Assembly: GCA_963781195.1 (NCBI GenBank)
Contig: CAWAEZ010000005.1
Location: 124,001 to 188,000 of the forward strand
DNA length: 64,000 bases
Source of the DNA: JAJPKK01 sp963781195
Lineage (GTDB): Bacteria; Pseudomonadota; Alphaproteobacteria; Rhizobiales; Xanthobacteraceae
Reading direction: 5' to 3'
Below the pieces are notes generated by a model, which was not told where the DNA came from, did no database searches, and saw nothing but the letters and a program-made list of their open reading frames with translations. Positions within the stretch are counted from its first letter, which is position 1. Every line of letters begins with the position of its first letter. The position numbers and the translations under genes were made by a program. Shown here in pieces: positions 8,965 to 17,416 of the stretch.

Positions 8965-9822
8965 ATGGCCGAACGCCAGCCGTACAAGTACATACTCGTC
9001 GACAACGCCGACGGCATCACCACGGTGACGCTCAATCGACCGGAAAAGCGGAACGCCATGAGCCCGGCGCTCGACGAGGAGATGCTCGACTGCATCCTCA
9101 AGCTCGAAGCCGATCCGGACACCCGCGTCCTGATACTCACCGGCGCCGGCGAGGCATGGTCGGCCGGAATGGACCTCAAGCTCTATTTCAGGGCGCTCGA
9201 GGCGGATCCTGCCGGCCGCATCAAGGCGGAATGGACGACCCATCAGTGGCGCTGGTACCGGCTCTACAACTTCCCGAAGCCGACCATCGCGATGGTCAAC
9301 GGCTATTGCTTCGGCGGCGCATTTACGCAGCTCGTCGCCTGCGATATCGCCATCGCCGCCGACACCGCGAGCTTTGGTCTGTCCGAGATCAATTGGGGCG
9401 TCATCCCGGGCGGCCTCGTCAGCAAGGTGTTGAGCATCTCGATGAGCTACCGGGACGGCATGTACTATGCGCTGAGTGGCGAGAGCTTCGGCGCCTCCGA
9501 GGCGGCCCGCATGGGCCTCATCACCAAGGTGGTGCCGGCCGCCAGCCTCGAGGATGAGGTGATGAAGCTCGCCAAACATCTCAGCGCGCTCAATCCGGAA
9601 GCGGTGCGCGCCACCAAGCAGGCGGTCAAGACCGTGCGTGACATGAGTATGGACCAGGCCCACGAGTACCTGATGGCGAAGGCCGGTCAGCTGGCGTATC
9701 GCGACAAGGAGAACGGCTACGCCACCGGCATCAAGCAATTCATCGACGATAAGACCTACCGTCCCGGGTTGCAGCCTTACGCCCGGCAGGCGTCGGCAAA
9801 GCATGAGGCCGCCAAGCCGTGA
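8965..9822 (+). CDS. Crotonase family enzyme, p-hydroxycinnamoyl-CoA hydratase/lyase-like
   Basis: 285 residues. The whole protein resembles hydroxycinnamoyl-CoA hydratase-lyase (HCHL/Ech/Fcs-Ech pathway), which turns feruloyl- or coumaroyl-CoA into vanillin or 4-hydroxybenzaldehyde plus acetyl-CoA. Shared segments are NRPEKRNAMSP, GAGEAWSAGMDLK, GYCFGGAFTQLVACD and the catalytic-Glu motif FGLSEINWGVIPGG (Glu141). Tyr74 matches a HCHL tyrosine near the phenol group, but the second one (Tyr239 in the Pseudomonas enzyme, from memory) is Met237 here, and Ser123 is Thr121. The true substrate may therefore differ. The CoA-transferase start codon overlaps the stop (GTGA), so they are co-translated. 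Confidence 0.8.
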   Translation: MAERQPYKYILVDNADGITTVTLNRPEKRNAMSPALDEEMLDCILKLEADPDTRVLILTGAGEAWSAGMDLKLYFRALEADPAGRIKAEWTTHQWRWYRLYNFPKPTIAMVNGYCFGGAFTQLVACDIAIAADTASFGLSEINWGVIPGGLVSKVLSISMSYRDGMYYALSGESFGASEAARMGLITKVVPAASLEDEVMKLAKHLSALNPEAVRATKQAVKTVRDMSMDQAHEYLMAKAGQLAYRDKENGYATGIKQFIDDKTYRPGLQPYARQASAKHEAAKP

Positions 9823-10988
9823 CGCCGCAGCCCCTCCCCTTGGACGGTCTCAAGGTGCTGGACCTCGGCACGATGGTCACGGCGCCGTTGGCCGCCATGT
9901 TGCTCGGACAGCTCGGCGCCGCCGTCACCAAGGTTGAACACCCCACCGGGGGCGACCCCTTCCGCAAGACCACCGGCGGCGAATACAGCCCGAATTTCAT
10001 TGCCTACAATCAGAACAAGGCCAGCATTCAGATCGACCTCGGCAAAGCGGCCGGCCGCTCGCGCTTCCTCGATCTCGTGGCCGCAGCCGACATCCTGATC
10101 GAGAATTACCGGCCGGGCGTCATGGACCGGCTCGGGCTCGACGCCGACGCGCTGGCGAAAGCAAATCCCCGGCTCGTCCACTGCTCCATCACGGGTTTCG
10201 GCAGTGACGGGCCTTATGTGGACCGCGCCGCCTACGACACGGTGGGCATTGCGCTGTCCGGCATCCTGCATCTTTATCTCGATCCTGCGCGGCCTCAGGT
10301 CTACGGGCCGACGCTGAGCGACAATGCGACCGGACTCTACGCCTTCGGCGGCGTCCTCGCCGCGCTGCATGCGCGCGAGAAAACCGGCAAAGGCCAGCGC
10401 GTCGAGCTGAACATGCTGGAAAGCGCGATCGCGTTCATTCCGGATGCGTTCGCATATTGGACGCAGACCGGCACCGAATACGGTCCGTTGTCGCGCGTGG
10501 CTTCTTCGCAGTGCTTCGCCTGGGTATGCGCCGACGGCCATGCGATCTCGATCCATCTTTCGGTCCCGGACAAGTTCTGGTCGAGCCTGCTCGATGCGCT
10601 CGATGCACATGCTACGCTGGGCACGGATTCGCGGTTCAAATCGCGCAAGGATCGGGTGGCGAACTATGTGAGCTTGGCCGAGGAGATCGGGAAGACGCTC
10701 CGGACCGAGCCGCGGCCTCACTGGGAAAAAGTCTTTGCCGCGCACGACGTGCCGTTTGCGCCGGTCAACACCATTCCCGACGTATTCGACGATCCGCAGG
10801 TGCGCCACCTCGGAACGTTCGCGACGGTGCGGCATCCGGCACAGGGCGAAATCACCGGTATCTGCAATCCGATCCGCATCAATGGCGTTCGTGGTCCCGT
10901 CGTGGCGCCGCCGACCCTTGGCGAGCATGACGGGCAATGCCCGGCTCCGCCCCGAGACACTCCGCCAAGCCTACCGGGCGCCACCTGA
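9819..10988 (+). CDS. CaiB/BaiF (class III) CoA-transferase
   Basis: 389 residues from a GTG overlapping the crotonase stop. The N-terminus LPLDGLKVLDLGTMVTAPLA, the ENYRPGVMDRLGLD segment and the region around TLSDNATG with the probable catalytic Asp168 are typical of family III CoA-transferases, which move CoA between carboxylic acids. In this operon it probably activates the acid used by the crotonase, replacing a CoA ligase (inference). A Bug-type binding protein gene follows after 14 bases. Confidence 0.9.
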   Translation: MTPQPLPLDGLKVLDLGTMVTAPLAAMLLGQLGAAVTKVEHPTGGDPFRKTTGGEYSPNFIAYNQNKASIQIDLGKAAGRSRFLDLVAAADILIENYRPGVMDRLGLDADALAKANPRLVHCSITGFGSDGPYVDRAAYDTVGIALSGILHLYLDPARPQVYGPTLSDNATGLYAFGGVLAALHAREKTGKGQRVELNMLESAIAFIPDAFAYWTQTGTEYGPLSRVASSQCFAWVCADGHAISIHLSVPDKFWSSLLDALDAHATLGTDSRFKSRKDRVANYVSLAEEIGKTLRTEPRPHWEKVFAAHDVPFAPVNTIPDVFDDPQVRHLGTFATVRHPAQGEITGICNPIRINGVRGPVVAPPTLGEHDGQCPAPPRDTPPSLPGAT

Positions 10989-11002
10989 CGAAGGATACTG
11001 CC

Positions 11003-12022
11003 ATGGCCGGTGAACCCCTCACGCCCCATCGGGTCCGATCGCTGCCGGACCGTCGGCGCATCGTTGTCGGTGCGGCGTCGTTCGCGATGGCCGCGGTCGC
11101 GTCGAACACGCGGCAAGCCTATGCGGCTTGGCCCGATCGCATCGTGAAGCTCGTGGTTCCGTTTGCGGCCGGCGGCCCACCCGATTTCGTCGCGCGCATC
11201 TTGGCCGATCCGCTCGGAGCGGAGATCGGGGCTACGGTGGTCGTCGACAACCGGCCCGGGGCCGGGGGCACCACGGGCGTCGCCGGCGTCGCGCGGGCCG
11301 AGCCGGACGGCTATACGCTCCTCATCGCAACCAGCGCATACATCGTGAATAAGGCGCTCAATGGTCAGCTCAGCTACGACCCGGTCGCCGACTTCACGCC
11401 GATCTGCGAAATCGCCAACGCGCCGAACGTTTTCGTGGTCAACGCGAACCTCGGCGTCAATTCGCTCAAGGAGTTTGCCGATTTCGCGCGCAGCCAGCCC
11501 GGCGGCGTGAACTATTCGAGTCCGGGCACCGGCACGACGCCGCAGCTGTCGTCCGAGTTGCTGCGGGTGCGTGCCAGGATTCCCATGGAGCACATCCCCT
11601 ATAACAGCGGGCCCCAGGCGGCCCAGGCGGTGTTGAGCAAATTGGTGCAGCTGTCCTGCTCTGCACTCCCGCTCGTGCAGGCTCAAATCGAGGCCGGAAC
11701 GCTCAAGGCTCTGGCGGTCACCAGCGCGACGCGCTGGCGGGGCCTGCCGAACGTGCCGACGATGGCGGAGGCCGGCTTCCCCGACTTCGTGCTCGACACC
11801 ATGGTAATGCTGGCCGGTCCGGCCCATCTGCCTCCCGAGATCACCGCGAAGCTGTCGACTGCGATGCAGGCCATCCTGGCAAGGCCCGCAATCCGCGAAT
11901 CGCTGCGCCGAGGCGGTTTCGACGTGGTGGCAAAGCCGCCAGCGGAGCTTGCAGCCCGGATTTCCAAGGAGGTCCCGATGTGGCGGGACATCGTGGCGGT
12001 GACCGGCCTCAAGCGCGAATAG
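11003..12022 (+). CDS. Bug/TctC family tripartite tricarboxylate transporter binding protein
   Basis: 339 residues. An N-terminal signal with a twin-arginine-like stretch (PDRRRIVVGAASFAMAA) ends near AYAAWPDR. The mature part has Bug-family hallmarks: VKLVVPFAAGGPPDFVARIL, NRPGAGGTTGVAGVARAEPDGYTLL and LAVTSATRWRGLPNVPTMAEAG. Such proteins bind carboxylates, often aromatic or dicarboxylic acids, in the periplasm. No TctA/TctB membrane partners are nearby, a frequent situation for this family. Its operon position suggests the bound ligand is the substrate of the crotonase/CoA-transferase route. Confidence 0.9.
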   Translation: MAGEPLTPHRVRSLPDRRRIVVGAASFAMAAVASNTRQAYAAWPDRIVKLVVPFAAGGPPDFVARILADPLGAEIGATVVVDNRPGAGGTTGVAGVARAEPDGYTLLIATSAYIVNKALNGQLSYDPVADFTPICEIANAPNVFVVNANLGVNSLKEFADFARSQPGGVNYSSPGTGTTPQLSSELLRVRARIPMEHIPYNSGPQAAQAVLSKLVQLSCSALPLVQAQIEAGTLKALAVTSATRWRGLPNVPTMAEAGFPDFVLDTMVMLAGPAHLPPEITAKLSTAMQAILARPAIRESLRRGGFDVVAKPPAELAARISKEVPMWRDIVAVTGLKRE

Positions 12023-12065
12023 ACGCGTAGCGCCAGAACGACAAATCCGACGAAAGGCTCGCCCG

Positions 12066-12731
12066 ATGTTCTACGAACCCGCGAAAAACGACCACGGCCT
12101 TCGCTTTGCGCCCTTCAAATCCTGCATCGTGCCCCGCCCGATCGCATGGGTCTCCACCGTGAATGCCAAAGGCATCGTGAATCTGTCGCCTTTCAGCCAA
12201 AGCAATATCCTGGGCTGGGATCCCCCTTACGTCATGTTCTCGGCCTTCACGCGGTTCGATGGCCGTCGCAAGGACAGCGTTGCCAATGCCGAGGAAACCG
12301 GCGAATTCGTTTTCAACATGGCAACCTATGCGTTGCGGGAGGCGGTCGTCCTGACCGGAGCGATCGAGGAGCCCGGAATCGACGAGATGGCGCAGGCCGG
12401 CCTGACACCCGCACCGTCGCGGCTGGTCAAGCCGCCGCGCGTCGCCGAGTGCCCCATCAGCCTCGAGTGCAAGCACTATCAGACGACGATCCTGCCATCC
12501 GACACGGCTGGTCTGTACAACTCCGTCGTCGTCGGCCGCGTCGTCGGCATTCACATCGACGACTCGATCATCACCGAATCCGGCAAGCTCGACATGCTCA
12601 AGGTCCGGCCGCTGGCCCGCATGGGCTATCTCGATTACACCTCGGTGACCGAGGCGTTCGAGATGCGGCCGCCGGGGACCCTGGAAAACAGCGTGATCGG
12701 CATGAGCGGGGGACGCGTCGCGTCGCGTTGA
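12066..12731 (+). CDS. Flavin reductase-like domain protein
   Basis: 221 residues of the DIM6/NTAB flavin reductase-like fold (split barrel FMN-binding). Family signatures are FKSCIVPRPIAWVSTVNAKG, NLSPFSQSNILGWDPPYVMF and DSVANAEETGEFVFNMAT. Such proteins bind FMN and often supply reduced flavin to a monooxygenase or act as oxidoreductases themselves. It is 43 bases after the Bug gene and ends the putative catabolic operon; no partner monooxygenase is present. Confidence 0.88.
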   Translation: MFYEPAKNDHGLRFAPFKSCIVPRPIAWVSTVNAKGIVNLSPFSQSNILGWDPPYVMFSAFTRFDGRRKDSVANAEETGEFVFNMATYALREAVVLTGAIEEPGIDEMAQAGLTPAPSRLVKPPRVAECPISLECKHYQTTILPSDTAGLYNSVVVGRVVGIHIDDSIITESGKLDMLKVRPLARMGYLDYTSVTEAFEMRPPGTLENSVIGMSGGRVASR

Positions 12732-12776
12732 GACGGCGCCAAGGAACTCGGGCTGGAGTTGTGGCGCCGGCTCGGT

Positions 12777-13550
12777 TCACGGTGGTGGTGTGGCGGCCAC
12801 CGGCTTCTCGGCGGTCAGCATGTAATTCACATCGAGGTCGGAGGACAGCTGCCAGCGGTCGGCCAGCGGGTGATAGACGACCCCGGTCTCGCCGACGATA
12901 CGCAGCCCGCCCTGGGCAAGCGCGAGCTCGAGCTCGTTCGGGGTGACGAAACGGTCCCACCGATGGGTGCCCCGCGGCAGCCAGCGCAGCACGTATTCGG
13001 CCCCGACGATGGCGAGGGCAAAGCTCTTGAGGGTCCGGTTGAGGGTCGCCGCGATCATCAGGCCGCCCGGCCGAACCATCTCGGCGCAGCGCCGCACGAA
13101 CAGGCTGACGTCGGCGACGTGCTCGACGACCTCCATGGCGAGCACGACGTCGAACCGCTCGCCGGCGTCGGCCAGCGCCTCGGCGGTCGCGGCGCGGTAA
13201 TCGACGGCGAGCCCGCCCTCGGAGGCATGCAGCTTGGCGGCCGCGATATTGGCCGGCGCCGGATCGACCCCGACCACTGCGGCGCCGAGGCGGGCCAGCG
13301 GCTCGCACAGCAGGCCGCCGCCGCAGCCGATATCGAGGATCCGCAGCCCGGCCAGGCATCCGCGCTGGCGCGGGTCGCGGTCGAACTGCCGGCAGGCGGC
13401 ATCGCGGACATAGGCAAGCCGCACCGGGTTGAACTTGTGCAGTACCCCCATCTTGCCGTGGGGATCCCACCATTGACCGGCGAGGCGCGAAAACCGGGCG
13501 ACTTCTGCCTCGTCGACCGTGGCATCGGCGCTGATCGTGTCGACGGCCAT
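12777..13550 (-). CDS. ubiG: Bifunctional 2-polyprenyl-6-hydroxyphenol methylase / 3-demethylubiquinol 3-O-methyltransferase UbiG
   Basis: 257 residues. The sequence carries the full UbiG pattern: WWDPHGKMGVLHKFNPVRL at the N-terminus, the SAM loop LRILDIGCGGGLLCEPLARLGA, FDVVLAMEVVEHVADV and the GTHRWDRFVTPNELE segment with VVYHPLADRW near the end. It catalyses both O-methylation steps of ubiquinone synthesis. It is divergent from lysC (143-base gap), an order conserved in Rhizobiales. Confidence 0.95.
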   Translation of the reverse strand: MAVDTISADATVDEAEVARFSRLAGQWWDPHGKMGVLHKFNPVRLAYVRDAACRQFDRDPRQRGCLAGLRILDIGCGGGLLCEPLARLGAAVVGVDPAPANIAAAKLHASEGGLAVDYRAATAEALADAGERFDVVLAMEVVEHVADVSLFVRRCAEMVRPGGLMIAATLNRTLKSFALAIVGAEYVLRWLPRGTHRWDRFVTPNELELALAQGGLRIVGETGVVYHPLADRWQLSSDLDVNYMLTAEKPVAATPPP

Positions 13551-13693
13551 GGATTTCCTCGCGTTTAGCTGGCAGACCCGCGCCGGCGTTGCGGCGGCGG
13601 ACTCTCGCCGGTATGTATACCCGCCATTTCACGCCCCGGCCTGCGCTATTTCGCCGGAGCGTGCCTGCGAAACAAGAAGGGGGGCGGAGCTTC

Positions 13694-14947
13694 ATGGCTC
13701 GCCTGGTCATGAAATTCGGCGGAACCTCGGTGGCCGACATCGAGCGCATCCGCAACGTGGCGCGCCACGTCAAGCGCGAGGTCGATGCCGGCCACGAGGT
13801 CGCGGTCGTAGTCTCCGCCATGTCGGGAACCACCAACCGGCTCGTCGACTGGTGCCGCGACGCCGCAAAGCTCCATGACGCGCGCGAATACGACGCCGTG
13901 GTGGCGTCGGGCGAGCAGGTCACCTCCGGGCTCCTCGCCATTGCCCTCCAGGCGATCGGCGTCACGGCGCGATCCTGGCAGGGCTGGCAGGTGCCGATTC
14001 TGACCTCGGGCGCCCACGCCTCCGCGCGCATCCTGGGCATCGACGGCAGCGAGCTGATCAAGCGCTTCAAGGAGCGCAAGGAGGTCGCGGTCATTTCCGG
14101 CTTCCAGGGTCTCCACCAGGAGACCGGGCGGATCACGACGCTCGGCCGCGGCGGCTCGGACACTTCGGCGGTCGCCATCGCGGCGGCGATCCATGCCGAT
14201 CGGTGCGACATCTACACCGATGTGGACGGCGTCTACACCACCGATCCGCGGGTGGTGCCACGGGCGCGCCGGCTTGATAAGATCGCCTTCGAGGAGATGC
14301 TGGAGCTCGCCTCGCTCGGCGCCAAGGTGCTCCAGGTCCGTTCGGTCGAGCTCGGAATGGTGCACAAGGTGCGAATCTTCGTCCGCTCGAGCTTCGACAA
14401 GCCGGAAGACATCGACCCCCACGGCAATCCGCCCGGGACCCTGATTTGCGATGAGGAGGAGATCATGGAGCAGCAGATCGTCACCGGCATCGCTTTCAGC
14501 AAGGACGAAGCCCAGATCTCGATCCGCCGGGTCCAGGACAAGCCGGGCGTGGCCGCCAGCATTTTCGGGCCGTTGTCCGACGCCAACATCAACGTGGACA
14601 TGATCGTGCAGAACGTGTCTCCGGACGGCGCCACCACCGACCTGACCTTCACGGTTCCCGCGGCGGACTTCGAGCGGGCCAAGGAGACCATCGCCGGCGC
14701 CAAGGCCATGATCGGCTATGACCGCATCGACGCCGCGACCGACGTGACCAAGGTCTCGGTCATCGGGGTCGGCATGCGCAGCCATGCCGGCGTCGCGGCA
14801 CAGGCTTTCAAGGCGCTCGCGGAACGCGGGATAAACATCCGCGCAATCACCACTTCCGAGATAAAATTTTCCGTTCTGATCGACGCGGCCTATACCGAGC
14901 TGGCGGTACGGTCGCTGCATTCGCTGTATGGTCTCGACAAAACTTGA
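13694..14947 (+). CDS. lysC: Aspartate kinase (LysC)
   Basis: 417 residues. The N-terminal kinase domain begins MARLVMKFGGTSVADIERI (KFGGTS signature), with SGEQVTSGLLAIALQ, TLGRGGSDTSAVAIAAA and YTDVDGVYTTDPR. Two C-terminal ACT domains follow (from about residue 255; DKPGVAASIFGPLSDANINV and VGMRSHAGVAAQAFKALAER), the sites of feedback inhibition by lysine and threonine. It phosphorylates aspartate, the first step to lysine, threonine, methionine and diaminopimelate. The ATG at 13694 is preceded by a GGGGCGGAG purine run and homology begins there; upstream in-frame starts are ignored. Confidence 0.96.
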   Translation: MARLVMKFGGTSVADIERIRNVARHVKREVDAGHEVAVVVSAMSGTTNRLVDWCRDAAKLHDAREYDAVVASGEQVTSGLLAIALQAIGVTARSWQGWQVPILTSGAHASARILGIDGSELIKRFKERKEVAVISGFQGLHQETGRITTLGRGGSDTSAVAIAAAIHADRCDIYTDVDGVYTTDPRVVPRARRLDKIAFEEMLELASLGAKVLQVRSVELGMVHKVRIFVRSSFDKPEDIDPHGNPPGTLICDEEEIMEQQIVTGIAFSKDEAQISIRRVQDKPGVAASIFGPLSDANINVDMIVQNVSPDGATTDLTFTVPAADFERAKETIAGAKAMIGYDRIDAATDVTKVSVIGVGMRSHAGVAAQAFKALAERGINIRAITTSEIKFSVLIDAAYTELAVRSLHSLYGLDKT

Positions 14948-15133
14948 TGGCGTCTCCCAGGACGTGAAATTTTAGCGCGGCGCAGCATGCCCTTTCGCCT
15001 TGCGGCAGGCCTGCCCATTTGGCTATAGCCGTAAGAGGGTTTGCGCGCCGGTACCGGGGCGTGCGCTCTCCCCCTGAACTGAGCCGGGAAGCGGGCGACC
15101 CCGGTTCGTAATCACGCCGAAGGACCCTACGCC

Positions 15134-17401
15134 ATGCGCGGCGCGCTGGGAGGTCCGCGCGTATTGTTGCGTCGGCTTCGCGAAGTTATGGCGGAGCCGG
15201 TCAGCGCGCAGGACCGCCTCGACAAGATCGTTGTGCTGATCGCTGCCAACATGGTGGCGGAGGTGTGCTCCGTCTACGTGTTGCGCGTCGACGGCACGCT
15301 TGAGCTCTATGCGACCGAAGGCCTCAACCGGCAGGCCGTCCACCAGACTGTGATGCGTTCCGACGAAGGCCTGGTCGGCCTGGTGGCGAGCGAGGCCAAC
15401 GCCATCAACCTGTCCGAAGCCCAGGCCCATCCGGCGTTCTCCTACCGTCCGGAAACCGGCGAAGAGATCTACAACTCGTTCCTCGGCGTGCCGATCCTGC
15501 GCGCCGGCAATACCCTCGGGGTTCTGGTGGTGCAGAACCGGGCGCGCCGGACCTATTCCGAGGAGGAGGTCGAGGCGCTCCAGACCACCGCCATGGTGCT
15601 GGCGGAGATGATCGCCTCGGGCGAACTGTCCGCCCTCGCCTCGCCGGGCGCCGAGCCCGCTGCCCGCCGCACCCTCCATCTGAGCGGCACCGCACTCAAC
15701 GACGGCATCGCGCTCGGCCACGTGGTTCTGCACGAACCGCGCGTCGTCATCACCAATTTCATCGCCGACGATCCCCACAAGGAGCGGCAACGGCTGGTCG
15801 CGGCGGTCACCACGCTGCGCGCCGACCTCGACGCCATGCTGGAGCACGGCGACGTCGCCGAAGGCGGCGAGCATCGCGACGTGCTCGAGGCCTACCGCAT
15901 GTTCGCCCATGATCGCGGCTGGGTGCACAAGCTCGAAGAGGCGGTCTCGACCGGCCTGACCGCCGAAGCGGCGGTCGAGCGCGTCCAGTCCGACACCCGC
16001 GCCCGCATGCTGCGCCAGACCGATCCGTACCTGCGCGAGCGGCTGCACGATCTCGACGACCTCGCCAACCGCCTGCTGCGCCAGTTGCTCGGCCGCGACC
16101 ACGCGCCGTCGCGCGAGCACCTGCCGGAGAACGCCATCATCGTCGCCCGCTCCATGGGCCCGGCGGCGCTGCTCGATTACGACCGCAAGCGCCTGCGCGG
16201 GCTCATTCTCGAGGAGAGCGGGCCGACCTCCCACGTGGCGATCGTCGCCCGCGCGCTCGGCATCGCCGCGGTCGGCGAGGTCAGCAACGCCATCGGTCTC
16301 GTCGATTCCGGTGACGCCGTCATCGTCGACGGCGCCCAGGGCGAAGTCCACATCCGCCCGGCCCCCGACCTCGAGGCGGCCTATATCGAGCGGGTGCGGC
16401 TGCGGGCGCGCCGGCAGCTCCAGTACTTCGCGTTGCGCGACAAGCCCTGCGTGACCCGGGACGGCGCCGAGGTGTCGCTGCTCATCAATGCCGGCCTGCT
16501 CGTCGACCTTCCCCACATCGTCGAAACCGGCGCCGCGGGAATCGGCCTGTTCCGCACCGAATTGCAGTTCATGGTGGCGTCGCAGTTTCCGCGCACCGGC
16601 GAGCAGCTCGCCCTCTATCGCGCCGTGCTCGATGCCACCGGCGGGCGGCCGGTGACCTTCCGCACCCTCGACATCGGCGGCGACAAGGTGCTGCCCTACA
16701 TGCGCAACGTCGAGGAGGAGAATCCGGCGCTCGGATGGCGCGCGATCCGTTTGGGGCTGGACCGGCCGGCGCTGCTGCGCAGCCAGATCCGCGCCTTGCT
16801 GCGCGCGGCGTCGAACCGCGAACTCAAGCTGATGTTTCCGATGGTGGCGGTGGTCGAGGAGTTCGACCGCGCCAAGGAACTCGTCGAACGCGAGCTGACC
16901 TATCTGCGCCGGCACGGCCACAAGCTGCCGGAACGGGTCGAGGTCGGGACCATGGTGGAGGTGCCGTCTCTGCTCTACCAGCTTGACGAACTCCTCGAAC
17001 GGGTGGACTTCCTGTCGGTCGGATCGAACGACCTCGCCCAGTTCCTGTTCGCTGCCGACCGCGGCAATCCCCGCGTCAACACCCGATTCGACGAGCTCAC
17101 GCTTCCGATGCTGCGCGCCCTGAAGGACATCGCCGATGCGGGCCGCACCCACGGCAAGCCGGTGACGCTGTGCGGCGAGATGGCCTCGAAGACGATCGGC
17201 GCGATGGCGCTCATCGCGCTCGGCTACCGGGCGCTGTCGCTCTCGCCGTCCGCGGTGGGGCCGGTGAAGGCCATGGCGCTCGAGCTCGACTCCGGCAAGG
17301 CCGCCGCGGTGATCAAGGAGCTGTTCGCGCGCAACGACAGCACGCGCTCGATCCGTGGCGCCCTGACGGCCTTCGCGGAGGCCGAGGGCGTCCCCCTCTG
17401 A
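15134..17401 (+). CDS. ptsP: Phosphoenolpyruvate-protein phosphotransferase PtsP (EI-Ntr)
   Basis: 755 residues. An N-terminal GAF domain (about residues 25-160) is followed by an enzyme I core: the phospho-histidine loop ESGPTSHVAIVARALGI (His367), GIGLFRTELQFM, and the C-terminal PEP-binding barrel with TFRTLDIGGDK, VEVGTMVEVPS, LSVGSNDLAQFLFA and TLCGEMAS. The GAF + EI layout identifies the nitrogen-related PTS, which phosphorylates NPr and then EIIA-Ntr and links carbon, nitrogen and potassium status. It is the second gene of lysC-ptsP-prfA; prfA starts 15 bases downstream. Confidence 0.95.
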   Translation: MRGALGGPRVLLRRLREVMAEPVSAQDRLDKIVVLIAANMVAEVCSVYVLRVDGTLELYATEGLNRQAVHQTVMRSDEGLVGLVASEANAINLSEAQAHPAFSYRPETGEEIYNSFLGVPILRAGNTLGVLVVQNRARRTYSEEEVEALQTTAMVLAEMIASGELSALASPGAEPAARRTLHLSGTALNDGIALGHVVLHEPRVVITNFIADDPHKERQRLVAAVTTLRADLDAMLEHGDVAEGGEHRDVLEAYRMFAHDRGWVHKLEEAVSTGLTAEAAVERVQSDTRARMLRQTDPYLRERLHDLDDLANRLLRQLLGRDHAPSREHLPENAIIVARSMGPAALLDYDRKRLRGLILEESGPTSHVAIVARALGIAAVGEVSNAIGLVDSGDAVIVDGAQGEVHIRPAPDLEAAYIERVRLRARRQLQYFALRDKPCVTRDGAEVSLLINAGLLVDLPHIVETGAAGIGLFRTELQFMVASQFPRTGEQLALYRAVLDATGGRPVTFRTLDIGGDKVLPYMRNVEEENPALGWRAIRLGLDRPALLRSQIRALLRAASNRELKLMFPMVAVVEEFDRAKELVERELTYLRRHGHKLPERVEVGTMVEVPSLLYQLDELLERVDFLSVGSNDLAQFLFAADRGNPRVNTRFDELTLPMLRALKDIADAGRTHGKPVTLCGEMASKTIGAMALIALGYRALSLSPSAVGPVKAMALELDSGKAAAVIKELFARNDSTRSIRGALTAFAEAEGVPL

Positions 17402-17416
17402 CCATTTGATCGCGCC

